The notes under the pieces are model-generated. The model was not told where the DNA came from, did not search any database, and saw nothing but the letters and a program-made list of their open reading frames with translations. The translations under genes and the position numbers were made by a program. Below, piece by piece: positions 35,107 through 43,753 of a DNA stretch of 64,000 bases. The stretch covers positions 13,223 to 77,222 of the forward strand of contig JAZRLM010000004.1 in NCBI GenBank assembly GCA_045646865.1, read 5' to 3'. The stretch is from SIG440 sp045646865 (GTDB lineage Bacteria; Bacillota; Clostridia; Monoglobales; Monoglobaceae). The stretch's first letter is position 1, and the number at the start of each line of letters is the position of its first letter.

Positions 35107-36405
35107 ATGATTTGTGATAATTTAGGAGTTGCCGAAAACGGAAATTTAACTTTTGCAGGCAGAGATACCGCTATGCTGGCAAATAAATACGGAACACCCC
35201 TATATCTTATGGATGAAGAGAAAATCCGTCATAACTGCCGTGTCTATCTTGATGCAATGAAGGCGCATTTTGGTACAAGTGCCCTGCCCCTTTATGCAAG
35301 CAAGGCTGCCTCCTTTAAGCAGATTTACAGAATTATGAAGGAGGAAGGCATGGGGGTTGATGTTGTATCAGCAGGCGAAATTTGTACTGCTGCTGCCGCA
35401 GAATTCCCTATGGAAAAGGTCTACTTTCACGGCAATAACAAAACTGATGCAGACATTGAATATGCAATTAAAAACGGTGTAGGATGCTTTGTGGCAGACA
35501 ACTGTGAAGAAATTGATGCAATTGACGAGATTTCTGAAAGAATGGGTGTTTGCTCAAAAATTCTCATAAGAATTACACCCGGTATTGACCCCCATACATA
35601 CGACGAGGTTGCAACCGGCAAGGTTGACTCGAAATTCGGGTCTGCGATTGAAACCGGTGCGGCAGATGCTATTACCGATTATGCACTTTCAAAAAAGAAT
35701 GTTGACATTTGGGGTTTTCATTGCCACGTTGGTTCAATGGTTTTTGATTCGGATGTGTTCTTTAAAACTGCAGATGTTATGCTTAAATTTATAGCAAAAG
35801 CCGAAAAGGAAAAAGGCTTTAAAACGAGAGAACTTAACCTTGGCGGCGGTTATGGTGTAAGATATACAGATGCCGACCCCACAATAGATATTGGTGCAAA
35901 TATTGCCCTTGTTGCAAAAACCGTTAAGGAAAAATGTTCAGAACTTGGCATAGATGTACCAAGCATAAGAATGGAGCCGGGACGTTCAATTGTGGCAGAT
36001 AGCGGTATGACCTTGTATAAGGTTGGCAGCGTAAAGCAAATTCCCGAATACAGAAATTATGTATCAATCGACGGTGGTATGGCAGATAACCCCAGATTTG
36101 CGCTTTACAAGTCTGATTATACTGTTTTGCTTGCCAATAAAATGAACGAAAAGAGTGATTTTAATTGCTCGGTTGTGGGCAGATGTTGTGAATGTGGCGA
36201 CATTATTCAGGAGAATGTGAAGCTGCCGTCATCTGTAAAACGTGGTGATACTGTTGCTGTACTGACAACTGGTGCGTATAACTATTCAATGGCGTCAAAC
36301 TATAACAGACTTCCAAGACCGCCCATTGTAATGCTTACAAAGGACAGCGAATATGTTGCAGTCCGCAGAGAATCCCTTGAAGATTTGATTAATAATGATT
36401 TGTAA
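35107..36405 (+). CDS. lysA: Diaminopimelate decarboxylase
   Basis: A 432-residue pyridoxal-phosphate enzyme of alanine-racemase fold that decarboxylates meso-diaminopimelate to lysine. The lysine carrying the cofactor is in LYASKAASFK; other motifs are HGNNKTDADIEYA, CHVGSMVFD, LNLGGGYGVRY, MEPGRSIV and GRCCECGD with the active-site Cys. ATG 35107 has GAGAGGA upstream; the frame could also begin with the TTG at 35104. Confidence 0.96.
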   Translation: MICDNLGVAENGNLTFAGRDTAMLANKYGTPLYLMDEEKIRHNCRVYLDAMKAHFGTSALPLYASKAASFKQIYRIMKEEGMGVDVVSAGEICTAAAAEFPMEKVYFHGNNKTDADIEYAIKNGVGCFVADNCEEIDAIDEISERMGVCSKILIRITPGIDPHTYDEVATGKVDSKFGSAIETGAADAITDYALSKKNVDIWGFHCHVGSMVFDSDVFFKTADVMLKFIAKAEKEKGFKTRELNLGGGYGVRYTDADPTIDIGANIALVAKTVKEKCSELGIDVPSIRMEPGRSIVADSGMTLYKVGSVKQIPEYRNYVSIDGGMADNPRFALYKSDYTVLLANKMNEKSDFNCSVVGRCCECGDIIQENVKLPSSVKRGDTVAVLTTGAYNYSMASNYNRLPRPPIVMLTKDSEYVAVRRESLEDLINNDL

Positions 36406-36410
36406 ATGAA

Positions 36411-36473
36411 AAAGAAGCCTGCGGGCTTCTTTTTGTGTATATAAAAGCACCCGATTAAAATCGGGTGCTTTTG
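36411..36473. terminator. Pair of terminators between lysA and the convergent operon
   Basis: AAGAAGCC/GGCTTCTT with a T-run (36411-36434) ends lysA. AAAAGCACCCGATT/AATCGGGTGCTTTT (36443-36472) ends the minus-strand operon. Confidence 0.9.
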
Positions 36474-36483
36474 TCAATGTTTT

Positions 36484-36987
36484 TTAGTCAATCACGTAGC
36501 AATCTTCAATCTTTGCATAATAGAGGGTGTGCAAATCACCGTTTTTATACCATTTATCAAGAATTTCTTCTGAAGTGTTATCGGGTGTCATATCTGTTTT
36601 TGCAGCCACCTTACATTCAAAAACAAGACTTTTGCAGGCTACAACCGGTGTTGAAACGGTATTTGCATCTTTTAATGTAAGACCACATTCTGCAATTTTA
36701 TCCACGTCACGACCGCTGTTACTGCCGCAAAAACCAAGAGCCGCTTTCATTGATTCATCATAAGGGAAGGTAAGGGTGAATTCCATAGACTTATCAATTG
36801 TATTTTTGGTAAAACGGCTTTGTCTTACCAAAACTTCGGCTGTGGGCATTCCCCAAACAAAGCCGAATGAACCCCAGCCTATGGTCATTGTGTTTATTTT
36901 TTCACCGTCTTTTGTGGTGAGAAAGGCACCTTTTGGAAGGATTTCGGTTGCCTTTTTAAAATACTGTGTTAAAACGTTAATATCCAT
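36484..36987 (-). CDS. Flavin reductase-like FMN-binding protein
   Basis: A 167-residue protein of the flavin reductase-like split-barrel family. Visible segments are FLTTKDGEKINTMTIGWGSFGFVWG, in which TMTIGW contributes to flavin binding, then VLVRQSRFTKNTID and FTLTFPYDESM. Such proteins bind FMN and often transfer electrons in anaerobes; the partner is unknown. AGGTGAC precedes the ATG. It follows gpsA by 12 nt, so it is probably part of that operon. Confidence 0.85.
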   Translation of the reverse strand: MDINVLTQYFKKATEILPKGAFLTTKDGEKINTMTIGWGSFGFVWGMPTAEVLVRQSRFTKNTIDKSMEFTLTFPYDESMKAALGFCGSNSGRDVDKIAECGLTLKDANTVSTPVVACKSLVFECKVAAKTDMTPDNTSEEILDKWYKNGDLHTLYYAKIEDCYVID

Positions 36988-36999
36988 AATGTCACCTCG

Positions 37000-38013
37000 T
37001 TATATTGTATTCAGAAAATCAAATTCGGATTCGTGCTTTTTATCTCTGTTCATAAGAGCCTTTATGGCATCTTCGGGATGCTTATCGTTAAAGAGAACAT
37101 TATATGCCTCTGTTATAATAGGCATTTCAACACCTTTGCGGTCAGCAAGTTCCTTTGCTGCTTTGCAGCTGCGAACACCTTCAACCACCATATTTACAGT
37201 TTTCTGTGCCTCGGCAACAGACATTCCCTGACCTATCAGTATTCCTGCACGACGGTTGCGCGAATGCATACTTGTGCAGGTTACAATTAAATCGCCGATG
37301 CCCGAAAGACCCGAAAAGGTTTGAGCTTTTGCACCCATTGCAATGCCAAGACGTGTCATTTCAACAAGACCGCGTGTCATAAGTGCCGCCTTGGTGTTGT
37401 CTCCGCAGCCAAGACCGTCAAGAATACCACAACAAAGTGCGATTACGTTTTTAATTGAACCTCCCAGTTCAACACCCATAATGTCATTAGATGTATATAC
37501 TCTGAAATTGGGGCTCATAAAGATGTCCTGAATGTATTCGGATATAGCAATCTCATCCGATGCGATAACATTAGTTGTAGGAATATTACGAGAAACTTCT
37601 TCGGCATGGCTTGGACCAGACATAACTGCAATTTTACAGTCAGGCAGCTCTTCCTTAAGAATCTGCGAAATGGTCATATATGAGCCTTCTTCGATACCCT
37701 TTGATATATTAAGGATAATCTGACCTGATGAAACATATTGTTTTATATTTTTTGCAACATTTCTTATACCGTGGGAAGGAGTGGCTATCACAATTAAATC
37801 CATACCTGCAACAGCCGAGAGTTCGGAAACAAATTCGATACCATCGGGGATAGCAATTCCCGGAAGGAAGGGCTTGTTTTCGTGATATTTCTTAAGATTT
37901 TCACATTCGGTTTTGTCAAATGACCAAAGTGTTACCTTATGTCCGTTGTTATGTAGAAGAATGGATGCTGAAGTTCCCCAGCCGCCGCTGCCTAAAACAC
38001 ATACGTTTGCCAT
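37000..38013 (-). CDS. gpsA: Glycerol-3-phosphate dehydrogenase [NAD(P)+]
   Basis: A 337-residue enzyme reducing dihydroxyacetone phosphate to sn-glycerol-3-phosphate for phospholipid synthesis. The nucleotide-binding motif is VCVLGSGGWGTSAS; SKGIEEGS, SGPSHAEEV, GVELGGSIKNVIAL with the catalytic lysine, and GDLIVTC are conserved. ATG 38013 follows AAGGAGG and lies 1 nt past the plsY stop codon. Confidence 0.96.
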   Translation of the reverse strand: MANVCVLGSGGWGTSASILLHNNGHKVTLWSFDKTECENLKKYHENKPFLPGIAIPDGIEFVSELSAVAGMDLIVIATPSHGIRNVAKNIKQYVSSGQIILNISKGIEEGSYMTISQILKEELPDCKIAVMSGPSHAEEVSRNIPTTNVIASDEIAISEYIQDIFMSPNFRVYTSNDIMGVELGGSIKNVIALCCGILDGLGCGDNTKAALMTRGLVEMTRLGIAMGAKAQTFSGLSGIGDLIVTCTSMHSRNRRAGILIGQGMSVAEAQKTVNMVVEGVRSCKAAKELADRKGVEMPIITEAYNVLFNDKHPEDAIKALMNRDKKHESEFDFLNTI

Positions 38014-38014
38014 T

Positions 38015-38629
38015 TTATTTATCCTCCTTACTGCCAAAACTGAGTTTATTTTCTTTGCCTGCAAGAAGTCTTACAATATTGCTTCGGTGCATATATATTG
38101 CAAGGAAAGCAAGCATTATGGCAAAAACAATAAATTCTGCATTGTTATTTTTAAATACAAGTGCCAGAACAACAAATATAACTGCGCCAAGAACACTTCC
38201 TAATGAAACGTATCTTGAAACTGCCATAATTGAAATTGCTGCAATCATAGTGATAAGACCAAGAAGAGGGTCTGCGAATAAAATTACAACTGTTGATACA
38301 ATTATGCCTTTGCCGCCTTTGAATCTGAAATAAAGGGGGAAGTTATGTCCGAGAACCGCTCCAAGGCCTGCAATATAAACTGCATTGGGGCTATCTGATA
38401 TAAGCTTTGCCACAAGAACTGCAGCAACAGCCTTTAAAACATCACCCAATACAACAAAGATTGCGCCTTTTTTACCTACTGTACGCAGGGTGTTTGTTGC
38501 GCCTGCATTGCCACTGCCATGGTTGCGTATATCGTCGCCAATCATAATTTTTGATACTATAATTGATGTGTTTATGCTGCCAAGAAGATAGGCAACAACT
38601 AAAATTATAAGGTTATAAACTATTTCCAT
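38015..38629 (-). CDS. plsY: Glycerol-3-phosphate acyltransferase PlsY
   Basis: A 204-residue membrane acyltransferase that transfers an acyl group from acyl phosphate to glycerol-3-phosphate. Conserved loops: YLLGSINTSIIVSK, NHGSGNAGATNTLRTVGKKGA, GHNFPLYFRFKGGKG. It comes right before gpsA, which supplies its substrate. Confidence 0.95.
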   Translation of the reverse strand: MEIVYNLIILVVAYLLGSINTSIIVSKIMIGDDIRNHGSGNAGATNTLRTVGKKGAIFVVLGDVLKAVAAVLVAKLISDSPNAVYIAGLGAVLGHNFPLYFRFKGGKGIIVSTVVILFADPLLGLITMIAAISIMAVSRYVSLGSVLGAVIFVVLALVFKNNNAEFIVFAIMLAFLAIYMHRSNIVRLLAGKENKLSFGSKEDK

Positions 38630-38643
38630 ATTTAATATCTCCT

Positions 38644-39984
38644 TTAAACCTTGCTGCCTTTGGTATCTTTTTCGCCCTTTTCACGAACAATAAACTTGAT
38701 TGGTGTACCTTTAAATCCAAAAGCGGCTCTTATCTTGTTTTCAAGGTATCTGATATAAGAATAATGTGCCAGTTCAGAATTATTAACAAACAGAACAAAG
38801 GTAGGAGGCTTGATGGACGCCTGAGTTCCGTAGTAAATCTTAAGACGTTTACCCTTGTCCGAAGGCGGCTGAACCATTGCAATGGCATCATTGATAACGT
38901 CATTAAGAAGTCCTGTTGAAATACGTTTTTTGTTTTCTTCAACGGCTAAATCGGCCATTTCAAAAAGGTCGTCAACACGCTGACCTGTCTTGGCGGAAAT
39001 AAATACAGATTCCGCATACATCATAAAGTTAAAGCCCTCTAAAAGTCTGTCTTTGAAGTTTTTCATTGTGTTGGTCTCTTTTTCAACCAAATCCCACTTG
39101 TTAACTGCAAAAACTGCGGCTTTGCCTTGTTCGTGAACATAACCTGCAATTTTGGTGTCCTGCTCGGTAACACCTTCGGTTGCGTCTATCATAATAATAC
39201 AAACATCTGCGCGGTCAATGGAGGTAAGAGCGCGAACTACGCTGTAACGTTCGACATCCTCGTCAATTTTTCCGCGCTTACGCATACCTGCTGTGTCAAT
39301 AATAACGTATTTTTTGCCGTTTCTCTCTAAACGGCTGTCAATTGCGTCACGGGTTGTTCCTGCTATATCGCTTACGATAACACGGTCCTCGCCTAAGATA
39401 CGGTTTACAAGTGAAGATTTACCTGCGTTTGGTTTGCCTACGATTGCGATATGGATAACATCATCATCGTCTTCTTCCTCAATATCCTCTGGGAAATGCT
39501 CAGCAACCATATCCAGAAGGTCGCCGACACCCAGACCGTGAATGGAGGATACCATTACAGGGTCACCGATACCAAGGTTATAGAATTCATAAACCTCCAT
39601 GGGCGGGTCACCAGGATTATCCACCTTGTTGCACACCAAAATAACGGGTTTGCCGCATTTTTGCAGCATTGCCGCAATATCCTTGTCGGCGGCAGTCATA
39701 CCGTCGCGAACGTTGACAACAAACAAAATAACATCGGCCGTGTCAATGGCAAGATTTGCCTGATTGCGCATCTGCGAAAGAATAATATCCTTGCTGTACG
39801 GCTCGATACCGCCGGTGTCTATAAGTGTAAATTCTTTGCCAAGCCATTCGGCATCTGCATAGATGCGGTCACGGGTGATACCGGGCGTATCTTCAACAAT
39901 GGCAATTCTTTTACCTGATATTTTATTAAATAATGTAGACTTTCCCACATTGGGGCGTCCCACAATAGCTACTATCGGTTTCAT
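38644..39984 (-). CDS. der: Ribosome biogenesis GTPase Der (EngA)
   Basis: A 446-residue protein with two tandem GTPase domains and a C-terminal KH-like domain, required for 50S assembly. First G1 is GRPNVGKSTLF, second GKPNAGKSSLV; G3 motifs DTGG and DTAG; G4 motifs NKVD and NKWD. The open frame extends upstream, but ATG 39984 (MKPIVAIVGRPN) gives the family start. It leads the der-plsY-gpsA order common in Firmicutes. Confidence 0.96.
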   Translation of the reverse strand: MKPIVAIVGRPNVGKSTLFNKISGKRIAIVEDTPGITRDRIYADAEWLGKEFTLIDTGGIEPYSKDIILSQMRNQANLAIDTADVILFVVNVRDGMTAADKDIAAMLQKCGKPVILVCNKVDNPGDPPMEVYEFYNLGIGDPVMVSSIHGLGVGDLLDMVAEHFPEDIEEEDDDDVIHIAIVGKPNAGKSSLVNRILGEDRVIVSDIAGTTRDAIDSRLERNGKKYVIIDTAGMRKRGKIDEDVERYSVVRALTSIDRADVCIIMIDATEGVTEQDTKIAGYVHEQGKAAVFAVNKWDLVEKETNTMKNFKDRLLEGFNFMMYAESVFISAKTGQRVDDLFEMADLAVEENKKRISTGLLNDVINDAIAMVQPPSDKGKRLKIYYGTQASIKPPTFVLFVNNSELAHYSYIRYLENKIRAAFGFKGTPIKFIVREKGEKDTKGSKV

Positions 39985-40110
39985 ATTTTCACCAATCCTT
40001 TGCATAATTAAATATATTTTATCACAAATACTGGAAAAATACAAGATTTATCTTGATAATTTAATTAATATGTGTTAATATTATTCAAAAAACAAAGGAC
40101 GGTTTTTATT

Positions 40111-41481
40111 ATGAATCAAAGAGAAAAATTTTCTTCTCGTCTTGGCTTTCTGCTAATTTCGGCAGGATGTGCGATTGGTCTGGGAAATGTTTACCGTTTT
40201 CCGATTATTACAGGTGCATACGGCGGCGCATTATTTGTGCTGATTTATATCGGATTTTTGCTTTTGCTCGGACTTCCTATTATGACAATGGAGCTTTCTG
40301 TCGGCAGAGCAAGTCAGCGTAGTATTGCATCATCATTTGATGTTCTTGAAAAGCCGGGTCAGAAATGGCATTGGCTGAAATTTATGGGCATTGCAGGCAA
40401 TTATCTTCTTATGATGTTCTATACCGTAATTTCAGGGTGGATGCTCATTTATTTCGTTAAATATCTTAATGGCTCAATTCTGGAATTTAAAACCGCAGAG
40501 CAGCTTGGCGGTGCTTTTGGTGCAATAGTATCAAATCAGGGACTATTAATCGGTTCAACTGTTGCGGTAATTGTTTTGTGCTTTGGTGTTTGTTCTCTTG
40601 GACTTCAAAAGGGCGTTGAAAAGATAACAAAGGTTATGATGATTGCGCTTTTTGCACTTCTTTTTGGACTTGCAATATATTGCTGTACATTGGATAATGC
40701 CGCAGAAGGTCTGAAATTCTATTTAATTCCTACTCTTGATGGCGTTAAGGAATCAGGTCTTATGACGGTTATATCTGCGGCTATGGGACAAGCCTTCTTT
40801 ACTTTAAGCATAGGTATCGGTTCGGTTGCAATTTTTGGCAGTTATATTGACAAAACACGAAGTCTGACAGGCGAGGCAATTACCATTATGTCGCTTGATA
40901 CTTTGGTTGCAATAATGTCAGGTCTTATAGTTTTCCCTGCATGTTTTACTTATAACAACGGTGTTACTGCGGATGCGTCAACTGTTGGTGCAAGTTTTCT
41001 GTTTACTACACTTTCAAGTATATTCAACAGTATGCCGGGTGGAAGAGTTGTTGGAATATTGTTTTTTGTATTTATGATGTTTGCATCACTTTCAACCGTT
41101 ATTGCTGTATTTGAAAATATAATGTCATTTTGGCTGGAACTTACATCAATGAGCCGCCGCAAGGTTGCGATTATAAATATTGTTTTGATGATAATTTTGT
41201 CACTTCCCTGTATTCTTGGCTTTACGGTATGGTCTGATTTTCAGATCTTAGGCAAAGGCATAATGGATTTGGAAGATTATACAGTTTCCAATATTCTGCT
41301 CCCTGTGGGTAGCCTTATGTATGTTCTGTTTTGCACAATGCGTTATGGCTGGGGCTGGGATAAATATTTTGCCGAGGTAAACAGCGGAAAGGGACTTAAA
41401 CTTCCAAAATGGCTTAAGCCTTATCTTAAGTATGTACTTCCTGTCATTATAATCGCAGTATTGATAATGTCGGTATTTTAA
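40111..41481 (+). CDS. Sodium-dependent neurotransmitter-symporter family transporter
   Basis: A 456-residue transporter of the NSS family, importing amino acids or related compounds with sodium. The N-terminal signature SRLGFLLISAGCAIGLGNVYRFP and the following ELSVGRASQR segment are typical; about eleven or twelve hydrophobic helices follow. AAAGGACGG precedes ATG 40111. The substrate cannot be inferred; it is divergent from der. Confidence 0.92.
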   Translation: MNQREKFSSRLGFLLISAGCAIGLGNVYRFPIITGAYGGALFVLIYIGFLLLLGLPIMTMELSVGRASQRSIASSFDVLEKPGQKWHWLKFMGIAGNYLLMMFYTVISGWMLIYFVKYLNGSILEFKTAEQLGGAFGAIVSNQGLLIGSTVAVIVLCFGVCSLGLQKGVEKITKVMMIALFALLFGLAIYCCTLDNAAEGLKFYLIPTLDGVKESGLMTVISAAMGQAFFTLSIGIGSVAIFGSYIDKTRSLTGEAITIMSLDTLVAIMSGLIVFPACFTYNNGVTADASTVGASFLFTTLSSIFNSMPGGRVVGILFFVFMMFASLSTVIAVFENIMSFWLELTSMSRRKVAIINIVLMIILSLPCILGFTVWSDFQILGKGIMDLEDYTVSNILLPVGSLMYVLFCTMRYGWGWDKYFAEVNSGKGLKLPKWLKPYLKYVLPVIIIAVLIMSVF

Positions 41482-41490
41482 AAAAATGTT

Positions 41491-41523
41491 GGGGTGCTGT
41501 GTGTGCAGTGCCCCTTAATTTTT
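41491..41523 (+). terminator. Terminator after the NSS transporter gene
   Basis: GGGGTGCTGTG pairs (with G-U pairs) with TGCAGTGCCCC and is followed by TTAATTTTT. Confidence 0.7.
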
Positions 41524-41579
41524 GGAGTGAGGTTTAAAGGACAGTAAAATATATATAATAAAGAAAAGGAGTGAAATGT

Positions 41580-41614
41580 ATGGCAGACAGAATGTATTTG
41601 TGTATAGATTTAAA
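41580..41614 (+). pseudogene. 5' fragment of a Y-family DNA polymerase gene, split by the mobile element
   Basis: ATG 41580, preceded by AAAAGGAGTG, encodes MADRMYLCIDL plus two bases of the next codon before the element starts. Joined directly to 56638, the frame continues as KSFYASVECVERG, reconstituting the conserved first motif of a Y-family polymerase (IDLKSFYASVE). In the present arrangement translation runs into the element and stops at 41628 after five foreign codons. The remaining gene is at 56632-57874. Confidence 0.93.
41609..41614. repeat. Left copy of the 6-bp target repeat TTTAAA
   Basis: TTTAAA is present at both host-element junctions (41609-41614 and 56632-56637); the uninterrupted gene would have one copy (GATTTAAAGAGC). 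It may be the recombination core rather than a staggered-cut duplication. Confidence 0.8.
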
Positions 41615-41701
41615 TAATGCCGAATTATAAGTAATGCCGAGAAATTTATATATTGCCGAAGAGTTAAAGCTGCATGCTCTAATTCTTCGGCATTTCTTTT
41701 T
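41613..41701. repeat. Left terminal inverted repeat of the mobile element
   Basis: The left 89 bp match the reverse complement of 56519-56607 with two mismatches; the first 66 bp are identical. Inside, the motif TGCCGA occurs three times in direct orientation (41618, 41635, 41654) and once inverted (41687), and TGCCGAAGA/TTCTTCGGCA forms an internal hairpin. These are probable recombinase-binding repeats. Confidence 0.93.
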
Positions 41702-41766
41702 GTTATTATAACACGAAACCCGTTATAAAACAACCCCATTATCATTATTAACGATTTTATTGACAA

Positions 41767-42807
41767 TTACATCAAACCATATAATTGTTTGATAATTTCC
41801 TCATCGTTAGCATATTTAAACCCTTCATCATTTGCGAAAACAGAATTTTCACCTTGCGATATTTCTGCAATGGCTTCTCTTTTCATATCTGTAGTTGCAC
41901 GAGCGTAAATAAGAGATGTTTCAAGTTGGGAATGTCCTAACCATTGCGAAACCAACTCCAAAGGCATTCCTGCCATATACAAGTGCATTGCACGAGTATG
42001 ACGAAATAGATGTGGATGTATTATCGGTAAATTTGGAATTTCCTCTCGTACTTTATTTCCATATTTCTTCATAAACGACTGCACATTGTCACACGACATC
42101 CTCGTATGTATTCCATTTCTTATTGTATAGAACATATATTCATTATAATCCTTGTCCTTATGGTAGTAATAACAGTACTTTTCAAATTTAGGGATAAGCT
42201 CCAGAGAAATCGGCGTTACTCTAAATTTATTTCCCTTGCCTACAACATGCAGTTCTGCCAACCCCTTATTTATGAGAAAGTCTTTGAGTTTTAAATCTAA
42301 AATTTCTTGAATTCTGCATCCACTATCATATAATAAAAACATTAGAAAACTATTTCTGTAACCAATTTTATTAGACTCGTCCGGTTGTGCAAGCAATATT
42401 TTAGTTTCTTCAACACTTAAAAAGGTTATTATATCTGCAGTTGCTATAGGTATCTCTGATATTTTCTGAATCCTTGCAAGTTCGGACATTAGCATAAGAT
42501 TTTCATCCATTAAATAACGGCAAAATCTTTTCAGATGCCGAATCCTCAGATTTACAGTTGATGGCTTGTTGCACCTTTCCTCTGTAAGCCAAGATATAAA
42601 GCCTAAAATGTTTTTTTGACAGAAATCCTTGGTGTCAATTACCTGTATAGCACATTCTTTAAATATACACAAATACTTTAAATAAAGGTTAAGTGTATAC
42701 CGATACGCATCAACAGTATTGCTACTCTTTTTCCTCAATATAGGCATGTCCACTGTTAAAAATTGCCTTATACACTCAAATAAAGATACATCTTTAATTT
42801 TTCTCAT
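41767..42807 (-). CDS. Tyrosine recombinase, third of the trio (RitC-like)
   Basis: A 346-residue tyrosine recombinase with a SAM-like N-terminal core-binding domain and complete catalytic set: R165 (CRIQEIL), H266 and R269 (HLFRH), H292 (LGHSQ) and nucleophile Y301 (IYARAT). Its start overlaps the preceding recombinase by 14 nt, as in RIT operons. It lies 65 nt inside the left inverted repeat and is read outward. It presumably acts with the other two in DNA strand exchange; individual roles are not known. Confidence 0.9.
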   Translation of the reverse strand: MRKIKDVSLFECIRQFLTVDMPILRKKSSNTVDAYRYTLNLYLKYLCIFKECAIQVIDTKDFCQKNILGFISWLTEERCNKPSTVNLRIRHLKRFCRYLMDENLMLMSELARIQKISEIPIATADIITFLSVEETKILLAQPDESNKIGYRNSFLMFLLYDSGCRIQEILDLKLKDFLINKGLAELHVVGKGNKFRVTPISLELIPKFEKYCYYYHKDKDYNEYMFYTIRNGIHTRMSCDNVQSFMKKYGNKVREEIPNLPIIHPHLFRHTRAMHLYMAGMPLELVSQWLGHSQLETSLIYARATTDMKREAIAEISQGENSVFANDEGFKYANDEEIIKQLYGLM

Positions 42808-43753
42808 GAATTTTTTCCTCCTTGTTACCGTAAATACTGCTTAACATATCCCATTTTATATTAGGCGATTTTCTCAATCTTTCGGGAATTAAATGAATAT
42901 AATAAAGAGTTTCCTCCATAGTTACATGCCCCATATACTCACTAAGGTATGGCATAAGGGACATAATGTTTCTACCTTCATCAATCCATCGCATAATTGT
43001 TCTTGTTGCAAAATTATGCCTTAAATCATAAGGACGAGGTTTGTTGCCTTTGTATGAAAAACTACATCTTTCCAAAAGTTGAGCAAAATTATATACACCC
43101 CAATATGTTGGAATTGGTTCACCTGTTTTGTATTGAAAAAACCACTCACGACTACCTTCAAATTCATCATAAATCGAACATAACCGGCGCATTTGTTCTG
43201 ACATGACAATATGTCGGTCTTTTCCTCGTTTACCTTTACGGATGAATATATCTCCAGTTTCTAAATTTATATCTTCACATTTTATTCTAAAAGGTTCTCC
43301 CGGTCGTAACCCACAACACAATTCCAATCTATACAACACAGGCATAATTCGTGCCGGATCGGCTTTAATCTTTCGGAATTTCACAGAATCAATTGCCTCA
43401 AAAAGATACTTCAATTCATCATCTGTGAAAATGTAAGGCTGATAAGGTTGATATTTTACATTATACGTAGATGGAGGAATATATGCCTGTATTCCTGTTG
43501 AACATAAGTGTTTGGTAAAATGACGAATATTGATTATCGCTAATCTTTGAGAGTTGTTTGATTGATATGGTTCGGTTAGGAGCCAACTGTCAACCATTTC
43601 TCTTGTTATAGTGGAAACCTCTTCAAAATTTGCTGCACAGTATTCGATAAAAGGGACAACAAAAGAAGAATATGTATCCTTGCAATAACCAAGTGATTCC
43701 TTGAGCAAAAGCATTTCCTCATATTTTTCCATCATTTTTTCCTTAAAATTCAA
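42794..43753 (-). CDS. Tyrosine recombinase, second of the trio (RitB-like)
   Basis: A 319-residue tyrosine recombinase. Visible catalytic residues are R150 (CGLRPGE), R245 (YDLRHNFATR), H276 (MGHVTMEET) and Y284 or Y285. The position before the second Arg, normally His (HxxR), is Tyr242 here, so this subunit may have altered catalysis or a partner role. It overlaps the first recombinase by ATGA and the third by 14 nt, indicating one coupled operon. Confidence 0.9.
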   Translation of the reverse strand: MNFKEKMMEKYEEMLLLKESLGYCKDTYSSFVVPFIEYCAANFEEVSTITREMVDSWLLTEPYQSNNSQRLAIINIRHFTKHLCSTGIQAYIPPSTYNVKYQPYQPYIFTDDELKYLFEAIDSVKFRKIKADPARIMPVLYRLELCCGLRPGEPFRIKCEDINLETGDIFIRKGKRGKDRHIVMSEQMRRLCSIYDEFEGSREWFFQYKTGEPIPTYWGVYNFAQLLERCSFSYKGNKPRPYDLRHNFATRTIMRWIDEGRNIMSLMPYLSEYMGHVTMEETLYYIHLIPERLRKSPNIKWDMLSSIYGNKEEKIHEKN

